Assembly (NCBI RefSeq): GCF_012396315.1
Contig: NZ_JAAXPF010000003.1
Coordinates: 62,001-126,000 of the forward strand
Length of the DNA stretch: 64,000 bases
Direction of reading: 5' to 3'
DNA from: Corynebacterium mucifaciens
GTDB taxonomy: Bacteria; Actinomycetota; Actinomycetes; Mycobacteriales; Mycobacteriaceae
Shown: positions 33,557 through 48,759 of the stretch, piece after piece
Layout: every line of letters starts with the position of its first letter
Position numbering within the stretch: position 1 is the stretch's first letter
Notes under the pieces: model-generated
Told to the model about the DNA's origin: nothing
Databases searched by the model: none
Seen by the model: only the letters and a program-made list of their open reading frames with translations
Program-made: the position numbers and the translations under genes

Positions 33557-34230
33557 CCCTCGAGCAACAGCACCCGCTCCACCAGCCCCAGTGAAACCGG
33601 CTCGCCGCCGCCCGCTGGGGCTATTTGCATGTCCGCCCCCGGTTCGCACAGCAGAATCTCCCGCCAGGCGACGCGCTCGCTAGACACCTCCCGCCCGTCA
33701 ACGCGCCAGATGCGGATTGTCTGCCCCACCACCGCCCGGGCGCCGTCGTCAAACTGCACGAGCCACCGGCGGCCAACCACCTTCGTCTGCTCCCTGCGTA
33801 TCGACGCCTCCGGTTCCCCCAATCTCGTGACCAGAGACACGACACCAAGGCGATGCTCTACGCCATCCGCGTCGGCGACCACCAATGGCAGGCCCGGGCC
33901 CGTCTTCCGCATCTCTGACAAGCGCCACACGGCGGGCATGCGTTCGGGGTCAGCGCCACTGCGGACGACGACGAAGCCGTTGGCGATCGTCACCAAGTGA
34001 GGCGGCGCTGCCGTGGTGATGGTGTGGGGGCCGGAGGTGGCGTCGATAAGCGAGGGGTGCTCTCGCTCGACCGCAGCGAGCAGCGCGACGGCTTCATCGT
34101 CGGTCGTCCCCCACCCGAGACCGCGGTTCTGCAGCACGCCCATCAACTGGGCGAGCGAGAGATCCGGCTGGCCTTCCCATGTGCGCTCCAAGGCGCGGAC
34201 GATGCTGGGGATGCGGGTCGGGTCGTGCAC
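33553..34230 (-). CDS. Conserved hypothetical protein (GTG start)
   Basis: The 225-aa protein matches no family I recognise. The N-terminal 60 residues resemble a winged-helix-like segment (LAQLMGVLQNRGLGWGTTDD, then EAVALLAAVEREHPSLIDA). A mostly beta region follows, with WRLSEMRKTGPGLPLVVADA and GRRWLVQFDDGARAVVGQTI, reminiscent of a small beta-barrel domain. It has no membrane segment. GTG 34228-34230 is 7 nt from a TAGGCT box, so the transcript is probably leaderless. Confidence 0.7.
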   Translation of the reverse strand: MHDPTRIPSIVRALERTWEGQPDLSLAQLMGVLQNRGLGWGTTDDEAVALLAAVEREHPSLIDATSGPHTITTAAPPHLVTIANGFVVVRSGADPERMPAVWRLSEMRKTGPGLPLVVADADGVEHRLGVVSLVTRLGEPEASIRREQTKVVGRRWLVQFDDGARAVVGQTIRIWRVDGREVSSERVAWREILLCEPGADMQIAPAGGGEPVSLGLVERVLLLEG

Positions 34231-34237
34231 GCCAACG

Positions 34238-34243
34238 AGCCTA
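34238..34243 (-). promoter_or_regulatory. -10 box for leaderless hypothetical gene
   Basis: TAGGCT on the minus strand lies 7 nt before GTG 34230, close to the tuf terminator. Confidence 0.4.
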
Positions 34244-34252
34244 GCCCATGCG

Positions 34253-34287
34253 AAAAGCCGCCCTCCCCTACGGGGAAGACGGCTTTT
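34253..34287 (-). terminator. Intrinsic terminator after tuf
   Basis: AAAAGCCG (34253-34260) and CGGCTTTT (34280-34287) flank a GC-rich inner stem (CCCTCCCC, CGGGGAAG). The T-run makes it a strong terminator on either strand. It lies 31 nt after the tuf stop. Confidence 0.88.
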
Positions 34288-34318
34288 ACGTCAGCTGGGT
34301 GCTACAGCAAGTCCGGGA

Positions 34319-35509
34319 TTAGTCCAGGATCTTGGTAACGCGGCCAGCGCCGACGGTGCGGGAGCCCTCGCGGATAGCGAAGCGAAGGCCCTCGTCCATG
34401 GCGACCGGCTGGATCAGCTCGACGCTCATTTCGACGTTGTCGCCCGGCATGACCATCTCGGTGCCCTCCGGCAGCTTCACAACACCGGTCACGTCGGTGG
34501 TGCGGAAGTAGAACTGCGGGCGGTAGTTGTCGAAGAACGGGGTGTGGCGGCCGCCCTCGTCCTTGGACAGGACGTAGACGGAACCCTCGAACTTGGAGTG
34601 CGGGGTGTAAGCACCCGGTGCGATGATGACCTGGCCGCGCTCGACATCCTCGCGCTTCAGACCACGGAGCAGCAGAGCGGCGTTGTCGCCAGCCTCAGCG
34701 GTGTCGAGAAGCTTGTTGAACATCTCGATGGAGGTAACGGTGGTCTTCTGGGACTTCTCGCGGATACCGATGATCTCGACCTCGTCGTTGAGGTTGAGCA
34801 CGCCGCGCTCCACACGACCGGTCACCACGGTGCCGCGGCCGGAAATGGTGAAGATGTCCTCGATCGGCATCAGGAACGGCTTGTCGGTCTCGCGCTCCGG
34901 ATCCGGGATGGAATCGTCGCAAGCCTGCATGAGGTCCAGCACGGACTGAACCCACTTCTCGTCGCCCTCAAGAGCCTTCAGAGCGGAGATGTGAACAATC
35001 GGAGCATCCTCGTCGTAGTCCTGCTCAGCCAGCAGCTCGCGGACCTCCATCTCGACGAGCTCGATGATCTCCTCATCGTCGACCATGTCGCACTTGTTCA
35101 GCGCAACGAGGATGTACGGAACGCCAACCTGGCGAGCCAGCAGCACGTGCTCGCGGGTCTGCGGCATCGGGCCGTCGGTAGCAGCAACCACCAGGATCGC
35201 GCCGTCCATCTGAGCGGCACCGGTGATCATGTTCTTGATGTAGTCGGCGTGGCCCGGGGCGTCCACGTGAGCGTAGTGGCGCTTCGGGGTGTTGTACTCC
35301 ACGTGGGAGATGTTGATGGTAATGCCGCGCTCGCGCTCCTCCGGAGCCTTATCGATGGAGTCGAACGCGAAAGCCTTGTTCTCCTCCGGGTACGCGTCAG
35401 CCAGCACCTTGGTGATAGCAGCGGTGGTGGTGGTCTTGCCGTGGTCGACGTGACCGATGGTACCGATGTTCACGTGCGGCTTAGTGCGCTCGAACTTTTC
35501 CTTAGACAA
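34319..35509 (-). CDS. tuf: Elongation factor Tu (TTG start)
   Basis: EF-Tu delivers aminoacyl-tRNA to the ribosome. The 396-aa protein has G1 GHVDHGKT (19-26), G3 DAPGHADY, G4 NKCD and the two beta-barrel domains. The start codon is TTG at 35507-35509 ([14 protein letters not shown]), with AGGAGGACACACC giving a near-ideal ribosome-binding site 8 nt before it. No ATG or GTG fits. TTG is unusual for such an abundant protein. It has its own promoter in the gap after fusA. Confidence 0.97.
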   Translation of the reverse strand: MSKEKFERTKPHVNIGTIGHVDHGKTTTTAAITKVLADAYPEENKAFAFDSIDKAPEERERGITINISHVEYNTPKRHYAHVDAPGHADYIKNMITGAAQMDGAILVVAATDGPMPQTREHVLLARQVGVPYILVALNKCDMVDDEEIIELVEMEVRELLAEQDYDEDAPIVHISALKALEGDEKWVQSVLDLMQACDDSIPDPERETDKPFLMPIEDIFTISGRGTVVTGRVERGVLNLNDEVEIIGIREKSQKTTVTSIEMFNKLLDTAEAGDNAALLLRGLKREDVERGQVIIAPGAYTPHSKFEGSVYVLSKDEGGRHTPFFDNYRPQFYFRTTDVTGVVKLPEGTEMVMPGDNVEMSVELIQPVAMDEGLRFAIREGSRTVGAGRVTKILD

Positions 35510-35633
35510 GGTGTGTCCTCCTGGACGTCAGGTGGCTACGGTCTTCGCAACCACGTCGATTTACATACGCCCCGGCCTGTGCCCCGCACAGGGCACGGAA
35601 ACGGGAGCCATTTCACAATGTGCCAGTTACAAG

Positions 35634-35662
35634 ATCCTAGGTATTCAGCGGCCATTTTTCAA
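35634..35662 (-). promoter_or_regulatory. Predicted tuf promoter
   Basis: On the minus strand -35 TTGAAA (35662-35657), a 17-nt spacer and -10 TAGGAT (35639-35634). Initiation near 35627 gives a leader of about 118 nt. The rest of the 318-nt fusA-tuf gap holds only the hairpin at 35783-35802. Confidence 0.65.
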
Positions 35663-35782
35663 ACCGGCCACGCCGTTTCCCCCGGATCGACCTAGAGGGT
35701 AACGGCCGGCTCAGACACCGCGTCCAACTCGCGGTTCCTCAGCGCGGCCGCTGCCCTCCGGTTCCCACCACAAGCACGGGCC

Positions 35783-35802
35783 GTGCCGCTGGCACGCGGC
35801 AC
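35783..35802 (-). terminator. Hairpin after fusA
   Basis: GTGCCGC and GCGGCAC pair around a 6-nt loop, 25 nt after the fusA stop. No T-run follows, so it is a weak terminator or an mRNA 3' stabiliser, possibly allowing read-through into tuf. Confidence 0.45.
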
Positions 35803-35827
35803 GTTCCCCTAGGCGGGAGGGCGGCGG

Positions 35828-37951
35828 CTACTTGTTGCCGTTGCGCTCGTCGATGATCTCCTGCGCGACGCTCTGCGGAACCTCAGCGTAGGAGTCGAAC
35901 ACCATGGTGAAGTTCGCGCGACCAGCGGTCGAGGAACGCAGGTCGCCGATGTAGCCGAACATCTCGGACAGCGGCACCTTCGCACGGACGACCTTTGCGC
36001 CGGAGCGGTCCTCCATGGCGTACACCTGGCCACGGCGGGAGCTGATGTCGCCGTTGACGGTACCCATGTACTCCTCCGGAGTCACGACCTCGACGGCCAT
36101 GACCGGCTCGAGCAGCACCGGCTTCGCCTTGGCCACAGCTTCCTTGAGCACCTGGGAGCCGGCGACCTTGAACGCCATCTCCGAGGAGTCGACGTCGTGG
36201 TACGCGCCGTCCTCGAGGGTGGCCTTGATGTTCACCAGCGGGTAGCCGGCGAGGAAGCCGTACTGCATCGCGTCCTGGATACCTGCGTCCACGGACGGGA
36301 TGTACTCCTTCGGCACGCGGCCACCGGTGACGGCGTTCTCGAAGGCGTAGGACGCGGACTCGCCCTCTTCGAGCTCCTCCGGATCCGGGTTGTACGGCTC
36401 GATGGTGACGATGACCTTCGCGAACTGGCCGGAACCACCGGTCTGCTTCTTGTGGGTGTAGTCCAGGGACTCGACCTTCTTGCGGATGGTCTCGCGGTAG
36501 GCCACCTGCGGGGAGCCGATGTTCGCCTCGACCTTGAACTCACGCTTCATGCGGTCCACCAGGACATCGAGGTGCAGCTCGCCCATGCCGCCGATGACGG
36601 TCTGGCCGGTCTCCTCGTCGAGCTGGACGGTGAAGGTCGGGTCCTCTTCCGCCAGCTTCTGGATAGCGGTACCCAGCTTCTCCTGGTCAGCCTTGGTCTT
36701 CGGCTCGATGGCCACCTGGATCACCGGATCCGGGAAGTCCATGGACTCCAGGATGATCGGGTGGTCCGGGTTGCACAGCGTGTCACCCGTGGTGGTTTCC
36801 TTCAGGCCAATGAACGCGTAGATGTTGCCGGCGTCGGCGTGCTCGACCGGGTTCTCCTTGTTTGCGTGCATCTGGAAGAGCTTGCCCACGCGCTCCTTCT
36901 TGGACTTCGTGGAGTTGAGCATCTGCTCGCCCGGGATGGCCTGGCCGGAGTACACGCGCACGTAGGTGAGTTTGCCGAAGAACGGGTGCACGGCGATCTT
37001 GAACGCCAGCGCGGAGAACGGCTCGTCCACAGACGGCTTACGCGTCAGCTCGTCTTCGCCGTCGACGGAGGTGCCGTGGACCTCGCCGATGTCCAGCGGG
37101 CTCGGCAGGTAGTCAACGACAGCGTCCAGCAGCGGCTCGACGCCCTTGTTGCGGTATGCGGTACCGCAGAACACCGGGTAGATCTCGGAGTTGACCGTCA
37201 TCTTGCGGATGGCCGCCTTGATCTCTTCCTTCGTCAGCTCCTCGCCGCCGAAGTACTTCTCCATGAGTTCTTCGTCAGACTCGGCGACGGCCTCGAGCAG
37301 CTTCTCGCGGTACTCCTCAGCCTTCTCCTGCAGATCCGCCGGGATCTCCTGGATCTGCGGCGGGGTGCCGGTCTCGACCTTGCCCGGCCACATGAGCGCC
37401 TTCATGTCGATGAGGTCGACGACGCCGTCGAAGTCGTCCTCAGCGCCGATCGGCAGCTGCATAACCAACGGCTTTGCGCCGAGGCGGTCGACGATGGTGC
37501 CGACGGTGTAGTAGAAGTCAGCGCCCAGCTTGTCCATCTTGTTGACGAAGCAGATGCGCGGGACGTCGTACTTGGCGGCCTGGCGCCACACCTGCTCGGA
37601 CTGCGGCTCAACGCCCTCCTTGCCGTCGAACACGGCAACAGCGCCATCGAGCACGCGCAGGGAGCGCTCCACCTCAACGGTGAAGTCCACGTGACCCGGG
37701 GTGTCGATGATGTTGATCTGGTTGTTGTTCCAGAAGCAGGTCACGGCAGCAGAGGTAATGGTGATGCCGCGCTCCTTCTCCTGCTCCATCCAGTCGGTGG
37801 TCGCACCGCCGTCGTGGGTCTCACCGACCCTGCGGTTGATACCCGTGTAGAAGAGGATGCGCTCGGTCGTGGTGGTCTTACCAGCATCGATGTGGGCCAT
37901 GATGCCGATGTTGCGGACCTTTGCAAGGTCCTTAAGCACTTCTTGTGCCAC
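35828..37951 (-). CDS. fusA: Elongation factor G (GTG start)
   Basis: EF-G drives translocation and, with RRF, ribosome recycling. The 707-aa protein has the five-domain layout: G domain with [30 protein letters not shown] and [12 protein letters not shown], then domains II-V. The start is GTG at 37949-37951. It lies 199 nt after rpsG, behind an intrinsic terminator-like hairpin, so its expression can differ from rpsL-rpsG. Confidence 0.97.
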   Translation of the reverse strand: MAQEVLKDLAKVRNIGIMAHIDAGKTTTTERILFYTGINRRVGETHDGGATTDWMEQEKERGITITSAAVTCFWNNNQINIIDTPGHVDFTVEVERSLRVLDGAVAVFDGKEGVEPQSEQVWRQAAKYDVPRICFVNKMDKLGADFYYTVGTIVDRLGAKPLVMQLPIGAEDDFDGVVDLIDMKALMWPGKVETGTPPQIQEIPADLQEKAEEYREKLLEAVAESDEELMEKYFGGEELTKEEIKAAIRKMTVNSEIYPVFCGTAYRNKGVEPLLDAVVDYLPSPLDIGEVHGTSVDGEDELTRKPSVDEPFSALAFKIAVHPFFGKLTYVRVYSGQAIPGEQMLNSTKSKKERVGKLFQMHANKENPVEHADAGNIYAFIGLKETTTGDTLCNPDHPIILESMDFPDPVIQVAIEPKTKADQEKLGTAIQKLAEEDPTFTVQLDEETGQTVIGGMGELHLDVLVDRMKREFKVEANIGSPQVAYRETIRKKVESLDYTHKKQTGGSGQFAKVIVTIEPYNPDPEELEEGESASYAFENAVTGGRVPKEYIPSVDAGIQDAMQYGFLAGYPLVNIKATLEDGAYHDVDSSEMAFKVAGSQVLKEAVAKAKPVLLEPVMAVEVVTPEEYMGTVNGDISSRRGQVYAMEDRSGAKVVRAKVPLSEMFGYIGDLRSSTAGRANFTMVFDSYAEVPQSVAQEIIDERNGNK

Positions 37952-38070
37952 GTTGATTACCCCAACTTATGTGTCGTCGACGCCACGAGGCGCCGTTGTC
38001 GGTCAGTTGTCCTTTGTCAATTTTGCCACTACATCGCCGATGCGGCAGCGTGAGGTTCGACTCAGCAAAA

Positions 38071-38124
38071 ACCCGGAAACGCACGTGCTTGTCTCGAAAG
38101 GAAGCGGGTATGCAGTTTCCGGGT
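38071..38124 (-). terminator. Terminator or attenuator between rpsG and fusA
   Basis: GTTTCCGGGT (38115-38124) and ACCCGGAAAC (38071-38080) form a perfect 10-bp stem with a 34-nt loop. TTTTGC follows on the minus strand. It lies 27 nt after the rpsG stop. Confidence 0.6.
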
Positions 38125-38150
38125 CCACTTGCGTCGCCGTGCTCCAGCGA

Positions 38151-38618
38151 TTACCAGCGGTAGTGAGCGAAGGCGCGGTTGGCCTCGGCCATCTTGTGGG
38201 TGTCCTCGCGGCGCTTCACGGACGCGCCGAGACCGTTGGACGCATCCAGGATCTCGTTGGCAAGGCGCTCCATCATGGAGTTCTCACGACGCTGACGGGT
38301 GAACGTGACCATCCAACGCAGCGCGAGGGTGGTGGAGCGAGCCGGCTTCACGTCGACCGGGACCTGGTAGGTCGCGCCACCAACGCGGCGGGAACGAACC
38401 TCGAGGTCCGGGCGGATGTTGCCGATCGCCTTCTCCAGGGTGCCCACCGGGTCGGTGCCGGTCTTCTCGCGGCACTGCTCGAGCGCGCCGTAAACAATGC
38501 GCTCTGCCGTGGACTTCTTGCCGTCCTGCAGGATCTTGTTCACCAGCATGGTGACCAGTTCGGAGTTGTAAACCGGATCCTTGACGACGGGACGCTTCGG
38601 TGCTTGCTGCTTACGCAT
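38151..38618 (-). CDS. rpsG: 30S ribosomal protein S7
   Basis: S7, 155 aa, organises the 16S 3' domain. The [20 protein letters not shown] loop and [19 protein letters not shown] end are diagnostic. It is 7 nt downstream of rpsL. Confidence 0.97.
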   Translation of the reverse strand: MRKQQAPKRPVVKDPVYNSELVTMLVNKILQDGKKSTAERIVYGALEQCREKTGTDPVGTLEKAIGNIRPDLEVRSRRVGGATYQVPVDVKPARSTTLALRWMVTFTRQRRENSMMERLANEILDASNGLGASVKRREDTHKMAEANRAFAHYRW

Positions 38619-38625
38619 TGGTTAC

Positions 38626-38994
38626 TTATCCCTTCTTCGCGCCGTAACGGGAACGTGCCTGCTTGCGGTCCTTCACACCCTGGGTATCCAGCGCGCCGCG
38701 GATGATCTTGTAGCGCACACCCGGCAGGTCCTTCACGCGGCCGCCGCGCACGAGCACCATGGAGTGCTCCTGCAGGTTGTGGCCCTCGCCCGGAATGTAG
38801 GCAGAGACCTCGATGCCGGAGGTCAGGCGAACACGCGCGACCTTACGAAGCGCAGAGTTCGGCTTCTTCGGGGTGGTGGTGTACACGCGGGTGCACACGC
38901 CACGGCGCTGCGGGGAACCCTTCAGCGCAGCAGTCGCCACCTTCGTGCTCTTGTCGTGACGGCCCTTGCGGACCAGCTGCTGAATAGTAGGCAT
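38626..38994 (-). CDS. rpsL: 30S ribosomal protein S12
   Basis: S12, 122 aa, at the decoding centre. The [11 protein letters not shown] and [14 protein letters not shown] loops have the usual lysines, so there is no sign of the common streptomycin-resistance changes. First gene of the str operon. A TAGTTT box on the minus strand about 130 nt upstream is a weak promoter candidate. Confidence 0.97.
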   Translation of the reverse strand: MPTIQQLVRKGRHDKSTKVATAALKGSPQRRGVCTRVYTTTPKKPNSALRKVARVRLTSGIEVSAYIPGEGHNLQEHSMVLVRGGRVKDLPGVRYKIIRGALDTQGVKDRKQARSRYGAKKG

Positions 38995-39192
38995 TCACGC
39001 CCTTTCTGGTTGCGCGTCCCGCCCACACGTGGCTATACATGCAAAAATGGGGGCTCTTCTTCGGGGCCCTGCCGTTTGCATGAACTGCCTTGTGAACGAG
39101 TCGCATGGAGTTCGTCGTACTTCGCTGCCGTAAACTACGGGCGAAACCTTGCCAAACTTACAACATCACGCGTGCCACACGCAAATCTCGTT

Positions 39193-39198
39193 TAGTTT
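39193..39198 (+). promoter_or_regulatory. -10 box for leaderless DUF1707 gene
   Basis: TAGTTT (TANNNT) lies 7 nt before ATG 39206. A purine run, AAAGG, lies between them but too close to act as a ribosome-binding site. Confidence 0.5.
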
Positions 39199-39205
39199 AA
39201 AGGCT

Positions 39206-39823
39206 ATGAGCGAGTCCAACCTGCCCCGCAAACGCGTGACCAACGCCGAGCGCGACCGCGCCGCCTCCCTGCTTCACGACGCCTTCGCCGACGGCCAGAT
39301 CACCATCACCGAATTCGACGAGCGCTCCCGCGCGCTCTACGCCGCGACCTTTTCCGACGAGTTGCCCGCGCTTATCGACGACCTCTCCCCCGTCGAACAC
39401 CCCACCGCACCGACCTCCGCTGAAGACCCGGTCACTGGCGAACGCGGAGGCTCAGCGTTCTCGCTAGCCGTGATGGGCGGCAGCGAACGCACGGGTCAGT
39501 GGCTGATCGCTCCCACGCACACCACATTAACGGTCATGGGCGGCACGGTCCTCGATTTGCGCGAGGCTCGACTCGCCTCGGAAACCACGGTCATCAACGC
39601 GCTCGCCGTCATGGGTGGTGTGGACATCATCGTGCCGGAGAACGTGCGCGTCGTAAATTCCGGAATCGGCATCATGGGCGGGTTCGGCACCGAGGATCAC
39701 CCGTCCTGCGCCGTATCCCAGGCGGACGTGCCTGCCGACGCCCCAGTCGTGCACGTGCGCGGGCTTGCGCTCATGGGAGGAGTGGGCGTCATCCGAGCAG
39801 CGCACGGCGCACCTGTGGAATAG
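39206..39823 (+). CDS. DUF1707 protein with LiaF-like beta domain
   Basis: The 205-aa protein starts with a DUF1707 domain (about 9-55: RVTNAERDRAASLLHDAFAD, then GQITITEFDERSRALYAA). A beta-solenoid-like C-terminal half follows, with repeated VMGG motifs (SLAVMGGSERTG, TLTVMGGTVLDLRE, ALAVMGGVDIIVPE, GIMGGFGTEDH, ALMGGVGVI), as in LiaF/cell-wall-active antibiotic response domains. It has no membrane helix, unlike many relatives. A role in sensing or responding to envelope stress is inferred. Confidence 0.82.
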   Translation: MSESNLPRKRVTNAERDRAASLLHDAFADGQITITEFDERSRALYAATFSDELPALIDDLSPVEHPTAPTSAEDPVTGERGGSAFSLAVMGGSERTGQWLIAPTHTTLTVMGGTVLDLREARLASETTVINALAVMGGVDIIVPENVRVVNSGIGIMGGFGTEDHPSCAVSQADVPADAPVVHVRGLALMGGVGVIRAAHGAPVE

Positions 39824-39864
39824 AAAAGGCCCGGCCGTCCCGCAAAGGGAGGCCGGGCCTTTTT
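39824..39864. terminator. Bidirectional terminator between the DUF1707 gene and rpoC
   Basis: AAAAGGCCCGGCC (39824-39836) and GGCCGGGCCTTTTT (39851-39864) form a very stable stem with T-runs on both strands. It serves both convergent genes. Confidence 0.92.
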
Positions 39865-39907
39865 AAGAGCAGACCTAGCTAAAGCCAGAGCGCGGGCTTC
39901 TAGGCGC

Positions 39908-43915
<4,008 letters not shown>

Positions 43916-43999
43916 GTAAAAATTCCTTTTCTTCTAGGTATGTGCTGTTCGTTCGTCGTGCCGTCGTGAAGCAGATGCTTGACGACGGCTACCTGGCGC

Positions 44000-46900
44000 T
44001 TAGGCGGTGTCCGCCGCTGCACCCTCGTCACGGGAAAGGTTGATGCCAAGCGAGGAGCCTGCCTGGTCGAACTCGTCGTCGTCGCCGTCGAGCTCCATCG
44101 GCGTGCCGTCGGTGGAGAGCACCTCCACGTTCAGGCACAGGGACTGCAGCTCCTTGAGCAACACCTTGAAGGACTCCGGGATGCCCGGATCCGGGATGTT
44201 GTCGCCCTTGACAATCGCCTCGTAGACCTTCACGCGGCCCACCACGTCATCGGACTTGATGGTCAGGAGCTCCTGCAGGGTGTAGGCGGCGCCGTATGCC
44301 TGCATCGCCCACACCTCCATCTCGCCGAAGCGCTGGCCACCGAACTGGGCCTTACCACCCAGCGGCTGCTGGGTAATCATGGAGTACGGACCGGTGGAGC
44401 GGGCGTGGATCTTCTCGTCCACCAAGTGGTGCAGCTTGAGCATGTACATGTAGCCGACGGAGATCGGGTACTTGTACGGCTCGCCGGAGCGGCCGTCGAA
44501 CAGCGTGGTCTTGCCGTTCTCGTCCACCATGACGTCGCCGTCGCGGTTCGGCTTGGAGTTCGCCAGCAGGCCGGCAATCTCGTCGTTGGTCGCACCGTCG
44601 AACACCGGGGTTGCGGTGAGCGAGTCGGCGGGCACGTCGTAGAGGTGCTCCGGCAGCGTCTCCAGCAGCTTGGCGTTCTTCGGGTCGTCCGGGTTCACCG
44701 TCCAGCCGGCCTTGGCCAGCCAGCCGAGGTGGATCTCCAGCACCTGGCCGATGTTCATACGACGCGGCACACCGTGGGTGTTCAGGATGATGTCCACCGG
44801 GGTGCCATCAGCCATGAACGGCATGTCTTCCTGCGGCAGGATCTTGCCTACAACACCCTTGTTGCCGTGGCGGCCGGCCATCTTGTCGCCGTCCTGGATC
44901 TTGCGCTTCTGGGCGACGTAGACGCGGATCATCTCGTTGACGCCCGGCGACAGATCGTCGTCGTCCTCGCGGGAGAAGCGGCGCACGGCAATGACCTTGC
45001 CCTGCTCGCCGTGCGGCACCTTCAGGGAGGTGTCGCGGACCTCACGGGCCTTCTCGCCGAAGATGGCGCGCAGCAGGCGCTCCTCCGGGGTCAGCTCGGT
45101 CTCGCCCTTCGGGGTGACCTTGCCCACCAGGATGTCGCCGTCGCGCACGTCCGCGCCGATGCGGATGATGCCGCGCTCGTCGAGGTCCTTCAGCACGTCC
45201 TCGGAGACGTTCGGGATCTCGCGGGTGATCTCCTCGGCGCCCAGCTTGGTGTCGCGGGCGTCGATCTCGTGCTCCTCGATGTGCACGGAGGTGAGGATGT
45301 CCTCCTCCACCACGCGCTGGTTGAGGATGATGGCGTCCTCGTAGTTGTGGCCTTCCCACGGCATGAACGCAACCAGGAGGTTGCGGCCGAGGGCCATCTC
45401 GCCGTCCTTGGTGCCCGGACCGTCGGCGATGACCTGGCCAGCCTCGACGCGCTCGCCAGCAGAGACGATCGGGGTCTGGTTGTAGCAGGTGCCCTGGTTG
45501 GTGCGCTCGAAGGTGCGCAGCATGTAGGTGTCGCGCCCGCCTTCGTCGTCCATGACGGTGATGAAGTCGCCGGTGACGTTCTCGATCACGCCGGCCTTCT
45601 TGGAAATCACGGTGTCGCCCGCGTCGTACGCGGCGCGCTGCTCCATGCCGGTGGCCACGTAGGCGGCCTCGGAGCGCAGCAGCGGCACAGCCTGCTTCTG
45701 CATGTTCGCACCCATGAGGGCACGGTTCGCGTCGTCGTGCTCCAGGAACGGAATCATCGCGGTAGCGACGGAGACCATCTGGCGCGGGGAGATATCCAGG
45801 TAGTCCACGCCCTGCGGGCCGACGACGCCGATGTCGCCGTCCTTGAGGCGGACCTCGATGCGTTCACCGGTGAGGTTGCCGTCCTTGTCCATCGGGGTGG
45901 CCGCCTGCGCGATGGCGTAGCGGTCCTCCTCGTCGGCGGTGAGGTAGTCGATCTGGTCGGTCAGCTTGCCGTCGTCGACCTTCTGGTACGGCGTCTCAAT
46001 GAAACCGAACGGGTTGACGCGGGCGTAGGACGCCAGCGCGCCGATCAGGCCGATGTTCGGGCCTTCCGGGGTCTCAATCGGGCACATGCGGCCGTAGTGG
46101 GACGGGTGCACGTCGCGCACCTCGATGCCGGCGCGCTCACGCGACAGGCCGCCCGGGCCCAGCGCAGACAGGCGACGCTTGTGGGTCAGGCCGGACAGGG
46201 AGTTGTTCTGGTCCATGAACTGCGACAGCTGGGAGGTGCCGAAGAACTCGCGGATCGCGGCAGAGACCGGACGCACGTTGATCAGGGACGTCGGGGTGAT
46301 GGACTCCGCGTCCTGGGTGGTCATGCGCTCGCGCACGACACGCTCCATGCGGGACAGGCCCACGCGGACCTGGTTCTGGATCAGCTCGCCGACGGTGCGC
46401 AGGCGACGGTTACCGAAGTGGTCGATGTCGTCGGTGTTGATCGGGATGATCTCGCCCTCAGGCGACGTCATCTCCGTCTCGCCGGCGTGCAGACGCACGA
46501 GGTACTCGAGCGTGGTGGCGATGTCCTCTTCGGTCAGCGTCATCAGACCGTCGTGGTCTCCGCCGAGGCCGAGCTTGCGGTTGACCTTGTAGCGGCCCAC
46601 GCGGGCGAGGTCGTAGCGCTTGGCCTTGAAGAAGGAGTTCTCCAGCAGGGACTGCGCGAGGTCGCGCGTCGGCTGCTCGCCGGGGCGTTGCTTGCGGTAG
46701 ATCTCCAGCAGCGCCTCGTCGGTGTTGGACACGCCGTCGTTTTCCAGGGTGGACATCATGATCTCGGAGAAGCCGAAGCGCTCCGTGATCTGCTCGGTGG
46801 TCCAGCCGAGCGCCTTCAGCAGCACGGTGACCGGCTGGCGGCGCTTCCGGTCGATGCGCACGCCGACGGTGTCGCGCTTGTCCACGTCGAACTCCAGCCA

Positions 46901-47497
46901 CGCGCCGCGCGACGGGATGACCTTCACGGAGTGCAGCGGGCGCTCCGTGGACTTGTCGATGGTCTCGTCGAAGTAGACGCCCGGGGAGCGCACCAGCTGG
47001 GAGACGACGACACGCTCGGTGCCGTTGACAATGAAGGTGCCCTTGTCCGTCATCAGCGGGAAGTCGCCGATGAACACGGTCTGGGACTTGATCTCCTGCG
47101 TGTCGTTGTTAATGAACTCCGCGGTCACGTACAGCGGCGCAGAGTAGTTGATGTCCTTGTCTTTGCACTCGTCGATCGTGTACTTCACGTCTTCAAAGCG
47201 CGGCTCGGACAACGTCAGGCTCATGTTGCCGGAGTAATCCTCGATGGGAGAGATCTCGTCGAGGATGTCCTCCAGGCCGGACGTGATGCGTGCGTCGCTA
47301 CCGCGGTTGGCCTGCTCGCGCTCGCGCCACTCCGGCGTGCCGACGAGCCACGCGAAGGATTCGAGCTGCACATCCAAAAGCCCCGGGACGGTGATCGGCT
47401 CATTGATCTTCGCGAACGAGTAACGTTCGGGAGCCCCGGGGATATCAGCCATGTTCATGGTCTGGTCTGAGACTGCCAAGTTGGGTCCTTCCAGCAC
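44000..47497 (-). CDS. rpoB: RNA polymerase beta subunit
   Basis: The 1165-aa beta subunit. [13 protein letters not shown] is the usual corynebacterial start. The rifampicin region [20 protein letters not shown] with [12 protein letters not shown] after it has the wild-type Ser, Asp, His and Ser residues, so no rifampicin resistance is predicted. The C-terminal [20 protein letters not shown] clamp motif is intact. First gene of rpoBC. Confidence 0.98.
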   Translation of the reverse strand: MLEGPNLAVSDQTMNMADIPGAPERYSFAKINEPITVPGLLDVQLESFAWLVGTPEWREREQANRGSDARITSGLEDILDEISPIEDYSGNMSLTLSEPRFEDVKYTIDECKDKDINYSAPLYVTAEFINNDTQEIKSQTVFIGDFPLMTDKGTFIVNGTERVVVSQLVRSPGVYFDETIDKSTERPLHSVKVIPSRGAWLEFDVDKRDTVGVRIDRKRRQPVTVLLKALGWTTEQITERFGFSEIMMSTLENDGVSNTDEALLEIYRKQRPGEQPTRDLAQSLLENSFFKAKRYDLARVGRYKVNRKLGLGGDHDGLMTLTEEDIATTLEYLVRLHAGETEMTSPEGEIIPINTDDIDHFGNRRLRTVGELIQNQVRVGLSRMERVVRERMTTQDAESITPTSLINVRPVSAAIREFFGTSQLSQFMDQNNSLSGLTHKRRLSALGPGGLSRERAGIEVRDVHPSHYGRMCPIETPEGPNIGLIGALASYARVNPFGFIETPYQKVDDGKLTDQIDYLTADEEDRYAIAQAATPMDKDGNLTGERIEVRLKDGDIGVVGPQGVDYLDISPRQMVSVATAMIPFLEHDDANRALMGANMQKQAVPLLRSEAAYVATGMEQRAAYDAGDTVISKKAGVIENVTGDFITVMDDEGGRDTYMLRTFERTNQGTCYNQTPIVSAGERVEAGQVIADGPGTKDGEMALGRNLLVAFMPWEGHNYEDAIILNQRVVEEDILTSVHIEEHEIDARDTKLGAEEITREIPNVSEDVLKDLDERGIIRIGADVRDGDILVGKVTPKGETELTPEERLLRAIFGEKAREVRDTSLKVPHGEQGKVIAVRRFSREDDDDLSPGVNEMIRVYVAQKRKIQDGDKMAGRHGNKGVVGKILPQEDMPFMADGTPVDIILNTHGVPRRMNIGQVLEIHLGWLAKAGWTVNPDDPKNAKLLETLPEHLYDVPADSLTATPVFDGATNDEIAGLLANSKPNRDGDVMVDENGKTTLFDGRSGEPYKYPISVGYMYMLKLHHLVDEKIHARSTGPYSMITQQPLGGKAQFGGQRFGEMEVWAMQAYGAAYTLQELLTIKSDDVVGRVKVYEAIVKGDNIPDPGIPESFKVLLKELQSLCLNVEVLSTDGTPMELDGDDDEFDQAGSSLGINLSRDEGAAADTA

Positions 47498-47558
47498 CTC
47501 TGGCGGAGGCCTGCCTTCCCGCGTCTGGCTTCGCGGTCCGGCGGCGTTTCCGCAGGAT

Positions 47559-47567
47559 AAGTTAGCA
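47559..47567 (-). promoter_or_regulatory. Possible rpoBC promoter (extended -10)
   Basis: TGCTAACTT on the minus strand is an extended -10 (TGN-TANNNT) about 60 nt before the rpoB ATG. No clear -35 is seen. A TTGACA near 47613 has no -10 at the right distance. The remaining 315-nt gap shows no gene. Confidence 0.4.
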
Positions 47568-47812
47568 TTCGGTCTGCTTCGAAAGTCCCGCCCCCAGAGA
47601 CGACAAAATCACCTTGTCAAATCGGGTTTTTTGTTCCCGCTGCACAAGGCTTGCCTGGCGTACTGGAGACGGCTTCCAGCGCAAAGAACAACCATAGAGG
47701 AATCTCCCCCGTTTGTAAAGGCCCCCGCCACTACTCCCGCCTGGCGCCCGATGCCGTCACGGCGCCTCGCGCGGTTGCTGGGGGAAGCCTACCACCCGTC
47801 TCGCGCGCAGGG

Positions 47813-48751
47813 TCAATTACGGTGCGCAGCACGCCCGGGCCACAGCGCGCCCAGCACGCCAGCGAGCGCGAGCGCCGCTCCAACCCAGGTCAACACGTTC
47901 CACAAGCCCCGGTTCGCCGCCGCGGTCTGCGCGTCGGCCACCTTCCGCGCCAACCTCTCGACGTCCTCACGGTCCATCGCCGCGTCGTACGTCACCACGT
48001 TTCGGATACCGCGGCCCTCCGCGTCGGCGTAGTAGTCGTCCACCTTCTCGTCAATGCCCACGACCACCCCGGTCTCCTGGTCCACCAGGATCTCGCGGTC
48101 CGCAGCGTGGTGCAGGAAGGTGCGCATCGGCTCACCGTCCTCGCCCTCAAGGGTCAGGGTGTTGCGCGGGTCCGCGTACCGCATGGCGAGGTTCACCGGC
48201 GCAACGCGTTGGGAGTAGCGGTACACCGTCCGTCCGGCGATGTCCTCCTCGCCCGCAAACTCCGCCGGTGCGGTGCCGCGCAGCGTCGGATCGAACACCT
48301 CAACGGTGCCCTGTGGCGCGGGGGCGGGGAAGGTCAGCCACGCGCCGTCGATAGGCACCTGCGTTGCGGGCATGCCCATCACCAGTTGCGCCTCTGCCGG
48401 CGTGATTGCGGCGCCTGAGACGCGGTCGACCGCGTACGACCACGTCGACGCCGTGAGCAGGTCGTTGAAATCGGAGCCGGACTCCCCCGCCCGCAGTGTG
48501 TCGCCGACCCGGACGCTCGCCGTGTCGCCGTCGGACGGCTCCTGGATCTCCATGTGCAGCTGGCGCGTCACCGGTGAGGGCCGGCCGTCGCGCGTGCCCT
48601 CCGGGTCCGTCAACGTCCACGTGCCTTCCCCCAGCGCCAGCGGCAGGCGGGTGCCGGAAAGCAACACGCTCGGCGCCAGCAGCCCCGCCACTACTAACGC
48701 AGCACCGAGGCCGGCGAGCACAGCAGCGAAAATGCGGGACTTGGGCAACAT
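47813..48751 (-). CDS. DUF3068 domain-containing membrane protein
   Basis: The 312-aa protein has an N-terminal membrane helix ([20 protein letters not shown]) and a C-terminal one (NVLTWVGAALALAGVLGALW). A large extracytoplasmic beta-rich domain sits between them, with IAGRTVYRYSQRV and VDQETGVVVGIDEKV. DUF3068 proteins are typical of mycolic-acid actinobacteria, and their role is not established. ATG 48749-48751 lies 8 nt after a TAAAGT box. Confidence 0.8.
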   Translation of the reverse strand: MLPKSRIFAAVLAGLGAALVVAGLLAPSVLLSGTRLPLALGEGTWTLTDPEGTRDGRPSPVTRQLHMEIQEPSDGDTASVRVGDTLRAGESGSDFNDLLTASTWSYAVDRVSGAAITPAEAQLVMGMPATQVPIDGAWLTFPAPAPQGTVEVFDPTLRGTAPAEFAGEEDIAGRTVYRYSQRVAPVNLAMRYADPRNTLTLEGEDGEPMRTFLHHAADREILVDQETGVVVGIDEKVDDYYADAEGRGIRNVVTYDAAMDREDVERLARKVADAQTAAANRGLWNVLTWVGAALALAGVLGALWPGRAAHRN

Positions 48752-48759
48752 GGTGCGCT

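Noticed and set aside
43979..47470. A very long open frame on the plus strand antisense to rpoB, and a similar one (41321-43846) antisense to rpoC
   Set aside because: High-GC codon bias leaves the complementary frame free of stops. The translations are His/Val/Leu/Gly/Ala-rich with no domain, and rpoB/rpoC are unmistakable on the other strand.
47613..47618. TTGACA on the minus strand as the rpoB -35
   Set aside because: No TANNNT box occurs 16-19 nt downstream; the extended -10 at 47559-47567 is too far away.
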